Source of the DNA: Pseudomonas lini
Lineage (GTDB): Bacteria > Pseudomonadota > Gammaproteobacteria > Pseudomonadales > Pseudomonadaceae
DNA: 64,000 nt
NCBI RefSeq assembly: GCF_030812475.1
Contig: NZ_JAUSSR010000019.1
Location: forward strand, 48,951-112,950
Direction of reading: 5' to 3'
Below the pieces are notes generated by a model, which was not told where the DNA came from, did not search any database, and saw nothing but the letters and a program-made list of their open reading frames with translations. Positions 60,849 through 64,000 of this stretch are shown in pieces (the first letter of the stretch is position 1; every line of letters begins with the position of its first letter). Made by a program: the position numbers and the translations under genes.

Positions 60849-61223
60849 CTTAAGCGTTACTGGAGATTCGTACAGGCAGCAAAAGCTTCGTCAGGAGGCT
60901 CCTGATGCTCAATTTTCATGAGGAAGCGCATCACCCTGGCGGGCGCCGAGTTTGTCGTACATAACCTTTCCTATTCAGCAAAAACGAAAGGAGACAGACA
61001 ATGGCGATGATGATGATGTGGAGTCGCAATCAGGCGGTTCTGAAGTGGCTGTGAGAAACTTCCGAGGTGAGCATTAAACCGATCATTTATCAGCGTTGCG
61101 TAATTGCCGTTCATAAAGCTATCGAAGCCGACCCTTTTACCGGTCGGATTCTTGTATGGGAGCACGGTTTGTCGGTCATTCGGGCGTAAACTACCCAGGC
61201 TACCTCATCAAAAGGAGCCGCAT
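60849..61223. other. Gene-poor gap of about 375 bases, with a possible 17-codon frame
   Basis: No gene with family support is seen. At 61001-61054 a plus-strand frame of 17 codons (four consecutive Met codons, two Trp) follows AAAGGAGACAGACA, a strong ribosome site. However, CGAAAGGAGACAG also resembles the front of the palindromic elements at 58-60 kb. It could be a leader peptide or chance. A minus-strand frame at 60971-61165 has no ribosome site. Confidence 0.3.
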
Positions 61224-61418
61224 ATGTCCGCCGACCAAATGAACAAACAGGCCGCTGATAGCCGAACTGTCTGGGATCAGTACTTCTGCGCTGCGTTGAT
61301 AGCAGAAAGCAACCTGACGGCACCCGTTGTCGGAGGTGCTACGCACGAGGACAGGCAGAACCTGTTGATTGAAAGGGCCAAAGCCCTCGCCGACAAGATG
61401 ATGGAAAACCGAAAATAA
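61224..61418 (+). CDS. Small conserved-looking hypothetical protein, 64 residues
   Basis: AAAAGGAGCCGCAT gives ATG 61224 a strong ribosome site. The product is soluble and mostly helical (TVWDQYFCAALIAESN and LLIERAKALADKMMEN), with no membrane segment or recognised domain. The coding usage matches the chromosome better than the small genes at 57-58 kb do. Function unknown. Confidence 0.7.
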   Translation: MSADQMNKQAADSRTVWDQYFCAALIAESNLTAPVVGGATHEDRQNLLIERAKALADKMMENRK

Positions 61419-61466
61419 CCGGAGCCCGGCCGTCGCGCTGGGCTCGTTCCGTTTGGCCTGTCCGGC

Positions 61467-62219
61467 TCAGGTGATCAAGTCTACTTTGCCAGTCGCCAGA
61501 CGATAGACGCCGCCCACTATCTTCAACGTGCCCTTGCTCAGCGCATCGGTCAGCAAGGGCGAGGCATGTTTCAGGCGCTCCACCGAGTCTTTGACGTTTT
61601 GCGCGGTGGCGTTTTCGATAAGGCTTCCGGGTTGAGTGAGCACTTTCTCCACGGAGGGTTTAAGTGCATCAGTCAGTTTCGGGATGTGGCCGGGAAATAC
61701 GGTGCGATCCTTGACTGCTTTGATGCCTGCACCGATGGCGCCGCAGCTTTCGTGGCCGAGCACGAGGATCAAGGGTGCGCCGAGCACCGCGACGGCGTAT
61801 TCGAGACTCGCCAGGCCCTCGTCCGTGACAAAGTTGCCTGCGACACGTATGGCAAAAAGGTCGCCTCGGGCGGTGTCGAACGCGTACTCGGGGGCGATGC
61901 GGGAGTCGGAACAACCCAATACCGCCACGAACGGGTTCTGGCCGGAAACCAGGGCTTCTCGTTCATCCTTGAAGTCATGGGTCGTGGAAGTGCCGGCAAC
62001 ATAGCGTTGATTGCCTTCCATCAGTCTTTGCAGGGCATGGTCGGGGCTGATCGAGTTTTGCGGTTTGGGAGGCGGGGCGGTTTTCTCTGCAGCCTGGGCA
62101 ACCTTGTCCGGCAGTGCGCCGGCCAGTAGCAGGGCGCCTGCGCCCAGTCCGGCAAGTTGAAGAAACCTGCGGCGACCATTCGCGTTTTGCGTGGCGTTTG
62201 AATCACATGATTCACACAT
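61467..62219 (-). CDS. Periplasmic beta-carbonic anhydrase with Tat signal
   Basis: This 250-residue protein has a twin-arginine signal (GRRRFLQLAGLGAGALLLAG, residues about 15-35). The beta-class zinc motif LGCSDSR and HESCG follow, about 58 residues apart, giving Cys-Asp-Arg and His-x2-Cys. It interconverts CO2 and bicarbonate in the periplasm. ATG 62219 is preferred because it gives a normal signal peptide; an in-frame ATG at 62264 is possible. Confidence 0.92.
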   Translation of the reverse strand: MCESCDSNATQNANGRRRFLQLAGLGAGALLLAGALPDKVAQAAEKTAPPPKPQNSISPDHALQRLMEGNQRYVAGTSTTHDFKDEREALVSGQNPFVAVLGCSDSRIAPEYAFDTARGDLFAIRVAGNFVTDEGLASLEYAVAVLGAPLILVLGHESCGAIGAGIKAVKDRTVFPGHIPKLTDALKPSVEKVLTQPGSLIENATAQNVKDSVERLKHASPLLTDALSKGTLKIVGGVYRLATGKVDLIT

Positions 62220-62431
62220 GATTTTGAATACTCGGGTTTGGGGTGGGAACGACTTTGTTATCAAGGCTGGTGCCGCGACGGGCTGCCAGCGTTTGGGGGG
62301 GGAAGTCTAGCCGCGATCCGCCTGAAAATTGACGCTTTGAGTGTTTGAATATATTGCTGCGCGATGCGCTCCCTCGTTTCATGCGCTACTACTGACAGGT
62401 CGATTCATTTCGTCCTGACAGGAGTATTTCG

Positions 62432-62887
62432 ATGCTGGCTCAATGGATTTTGGCGGCGGTTCATCTCTTGGCGTTCGCCTTGGGCTTCTGGGCGGTGCTC
62501 ACCCGGGGCACGGCGCTTCGGCGCCTGGCTGGCGGGACGGTGGAGGCGCGCAGTGTCTTGGTCGCGGACAATCTGTGGGGTATCTCCGCCGCCATCCTGT
62601 TGATTACCGGTGGGATGCGAGCCTTTGGCGGCTACGAGAAGGGCACTGATTATTACCTTCACCAGCCGTTGTTCCACCTCAAAATGACACTTTTCGTGGT
62701 TATTCTGTTGCTGGAGATCGCACCGATGGTGGCGCTGATCAAATGGCGGAGAGCGTTAGCGCGGGGCGCGGTGATTGATACCGGGCGTGCGCGGCTGTTT
62801 GCACGGATCAGTCATATCGAAGCGATGCTGGTGTTGCTGATGGTGGTGGCGGCCACGGGCATGGCGCGGGGCGTGACCTTTGGTTAG
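62432..62887 (+). CDS. DUF2214 family membrane protein
   Basis: This 151-residue protein has four hydrophobic helices (about 2-22, 48-66, 80-100, 125-145) and the DUF2214 pattern LAFALGFWAVLTRG, ADNLWGISA and LHQPLFHLKM. GACAGGAGTATTTCG precedes the ATG. The function is undetermined in the family; the several conserved His within helices suggest possible cofactor binding, which is speculative. Confidence 0.85.
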   Translation: MLAQWILAAVHLLAFALGFWAVLTRGTALRRLAGGTVEARSVLVADNLWGISAAILLITGGMRAFGGYEKGTDYYLHQPLFHLKMTLFVVILLLEIAPMVALIKWRRALARGAVIDTGRARLFARISHIEAMLVLLMVVAATGMARGVTFG

Positions 62888-63106
62888 GCGAAGGCCAGGG
62901 CGCTCTTGTTCGGGTTGATCCCAAGGCGTCTGGATTTCAGGGGTGAAGCTTGGCCGCAGGTCGGCTTCACGTTCTCGACTGCATCGCCCATAAGTGCCAT
63001 GGTCATCGAGAAGGGGTGTGAAAAAATTAAAGTCGATGCAATGCATGAATCTCTAGCCAGCCATGGTTCCGGGGGTGAACGGGCTGGCTACCGACTACAG
63101 CAGGAT

Positions 63107-63298
63107 TCAGGACTGCGGCTTGTCCGGGGCGGTCAGGCCAGCCTGGATGCGCTGGTAAATTTCTTCGCGGTGTACGGCAACGTCTTTCGGAGCGTTGATG
63201 CCGATCCGGACTTGCTGGCCGCTAACGCCCAGGATGGTGATCGTAATGTCATCACCAATGTTTATGCTTTCACCGACTTTGCGGGTGAGTATCAGCAT
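63107..63298 (-). CDS. rsmE: Carbon storage regulator RsmE (CsrA family)
   Basis: This 63-residue CsrA-family RNA-binding protein has [12 protein letters not shown] at the start and [13 protein letters not shown] with the RNA-contacting arginine. The C-terminal [11 protein letters not shown] tail is typical of RsmE rather than RsmA of fluorescent pseudomonads. It represses translation by binding A-N-GGA sites. Its own ribosome site, CAAGGAGAAGACC, contains such a GGA. ATG 63298 is fixed by the family N-terminus. Confidence 0.93.
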
Positions 63299-63548
63299 GG
63301 TCTTCTCCTTGATTGCTTTGTGGGGCACCTGATTCGGACAGTGCAGAGGTCGGTGGTCTATATAGATTAGTGCGAAGTCTCACAGTTTGGGTGCCTCTTT
63401 CTGACGCGCAGATGCTGCATTAATTCCCAAGGCGTAACTATACAGAGGCCGCAACCATGATTCTCGTTGTTTTGAGTCGAATTTGCGGCACTCGGCACGT
63501 ATTCATGGATGTTAAAATCTGCGCTTTAGGCATTCAGAGGGACGCGTT

Positions 63549-63914
63549 GTGCGCAAAATGATCTTGGTAGTCGCGGTACTGGCACTGGCGGGATGCGGTG
63601 AGGGCAAGCGCCCTGACGTGCCAAAGCCGCAGACAGCGGCGGCGACTGCACCTTCGGTGGCCGCTGCACCCCAATGGGATCTGGAAGTGCGAGGTGAAAT
63701 AACCCAGGCTGTCAGCGACCTCAGTGGCTGGTTGATCGAGCACAGTTTCGTTTCCAGTGTCGTCAAGGAAAATGGCAAGACGCGGATTCTGCTCGGACCA
63801 TTCAATTCCAGAGCCGAAGCCGAGGCCAAACAGGCCGAAGTGGCGGCGGCGCTCACCCGGGCGAAGAAACAGAACATTGAGTTGCTGGTCGTCGAGCACA
63901 CGGCTCCTTTGTAG
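63549..63914 (+). CDS. Small SPOR-like lipoprotein
   Basis: This 121-residue protein starts with GTG (GAGG 9 bases upstream). The signal peptide ends in lipobox LAGC (cysteine at residue 16), followed by a Pro/Ala linker and a C-terminal domain whose KTRILLGPFNSRAEAEAKQAEVAAAL matches the second half of SPOR domains. It would be an outer-membrane lipoprotein facing the peptidoglycan. The SPOR call is from pattern only. Confidence 0.78.
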   Translation: MRKMILVVAVLALAGCGEGKRPDVPKPQTAAATAPSVAAAPQWDLEVRGEITQAVSDLSGWLIEHSFVSSVVKENGKTRILLGPFNSRAEAEAKQAEVAAALTRAKKQNIELLVVEHTAPL

Positions 63915-64000
63915 GAGCCAGCTTGCTGCGGGCGGCGTTCCGACGATGGTCGCAAGGGCGACGCGTTTATTCAGACGATACGCATCATCGTTGTCGTCCA
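63911..64000. repeat. Single REP half-element at the window end
   Basis: TGTAGGAGCCAGCTTGCTG is a REP core in direct orientation, beginning at the stop of the SPOR-like gene. Its partner, if any, lies beyond the window. Confidence 0.7.

Noticed and set aside
60971..61165. Minus-strand frame of 64 codons with a His run
   Set aside because: The His run is only the complement of repeated ATG triplets; no ribosome site is present.
56939..61420. Prophage or integrative element anchored at tRNA-Val(GAC)
   Set aside because: No integrase, phage structural gene or duplicated tRNA 3' end was found in the window. Only the weaker claim of an accessory hotspot is kept.
63055..63089. Terminator of rsmE
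   Set aside because: AGCCAGCC and GGCTGGCT pair across 19 bases, but no T-run follows on the minus strand, so it is not a convincing intrinsic terminator.

Overview
The window reads as a chromosomal segment of a Pseudomonas of the fluorescens group. The evidence is the GC-rich coding bias, the fluorescens-type REP palindromes (GTAGGAGC...GCTCCTAC) between many genes, an RsmE-type CsrA paralogue, and the conserved orders leuC-leuD-methyltransferase-leuB-asd-usg-fimV-truA-trpF-accD-folC-dedD-cvpA-purF-metZ and acsF-acsD-acsE-yhcA-acsC-acsB-acsA-cbrABCD. No database search was possible; names rest on motifs, lengths and gene order.

Layout. 0-4 kb: the 3' end of a tRNA-Ala, tRNA-Glu(UUC), a TetR regulator with an alpha/beta hydrolase and a hotdog thioesterase, dusC, and a small heat-shock gene with a near-consensus sigma-32 promoter and a ROSE-type RNA thermometer. 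4-9.8 kb (minus strand): a tightly packed six-gene operon for phospholipid-headgroup-like chemistry (CDP-alcohol transferase, hydrolase-methyltransferase fusion, PAP2-dual-specificity-phosphatase fusion, membrane protein, PlsC-type acyltransferase, CdsA-type cytidylyltransferase). It resembles the poorly characterised E. coli ynbABCD set. 9.9-10.65 kb: an eroded gene remnant and a tandem array of 70-71 bp REP-bearing units. 10.7-15 kb: a five-PAS GGDEF-EAL protein and a LysR regulator divergent from leuC.

15-34.2 kb is a conserved housekeeping block: leucine synthesis, aspartate-semialdehyde dehydrogenase and its cysteine-less paralogue, FimV with a 24-residue repeat, TruA, TrpF, AccD, FolC, a SPOR protein, CvpA, PurF, MetZ and an SDR. 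34.5-35 kb holds tRNA-Val(UAC) and two identical tRNA-Asp(GUC) genes.

35.2-55.3 kb is a complete achromobactin-type (NRPS-independent) siderophore locus. It has an ECF sigma factor/FecR pair, a TonB receptor with an STN signalling domain, the biosynthetic genes acsF, acsD, acsE, acsC, acsB and acsA, an MFS exporter, the ABC importer cbrABCD, a FhuF-like ferric reductase and an RraA-like protein that lacks the usual catalytic arginine. Putative Fur boxes precede the sigma gene and acsF. Most downstream genes overlap or abut, which suggests translational coupling.

55.4-57.1 kb: a PuuB-type amine oxidase and tRNA-Val(GAC) with an acceptor-stem mismatch. 57.1-61.4 kb is a lower-GC accessory stretch just behind that tRNA. 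It has small orphan genes, a secreted protein with a poly-glycine tail encoded by a hexanucleotide repeat, a lipoprotein, a HigB/HigA-type toxin-antitoxin pair, and three related palindromic elements. 61.4-64 kb: a Tat-exported beta-carbonic anhydrase, a DUF2214 membrane protein, rsmE and a small SPOR-like lipoprotein.
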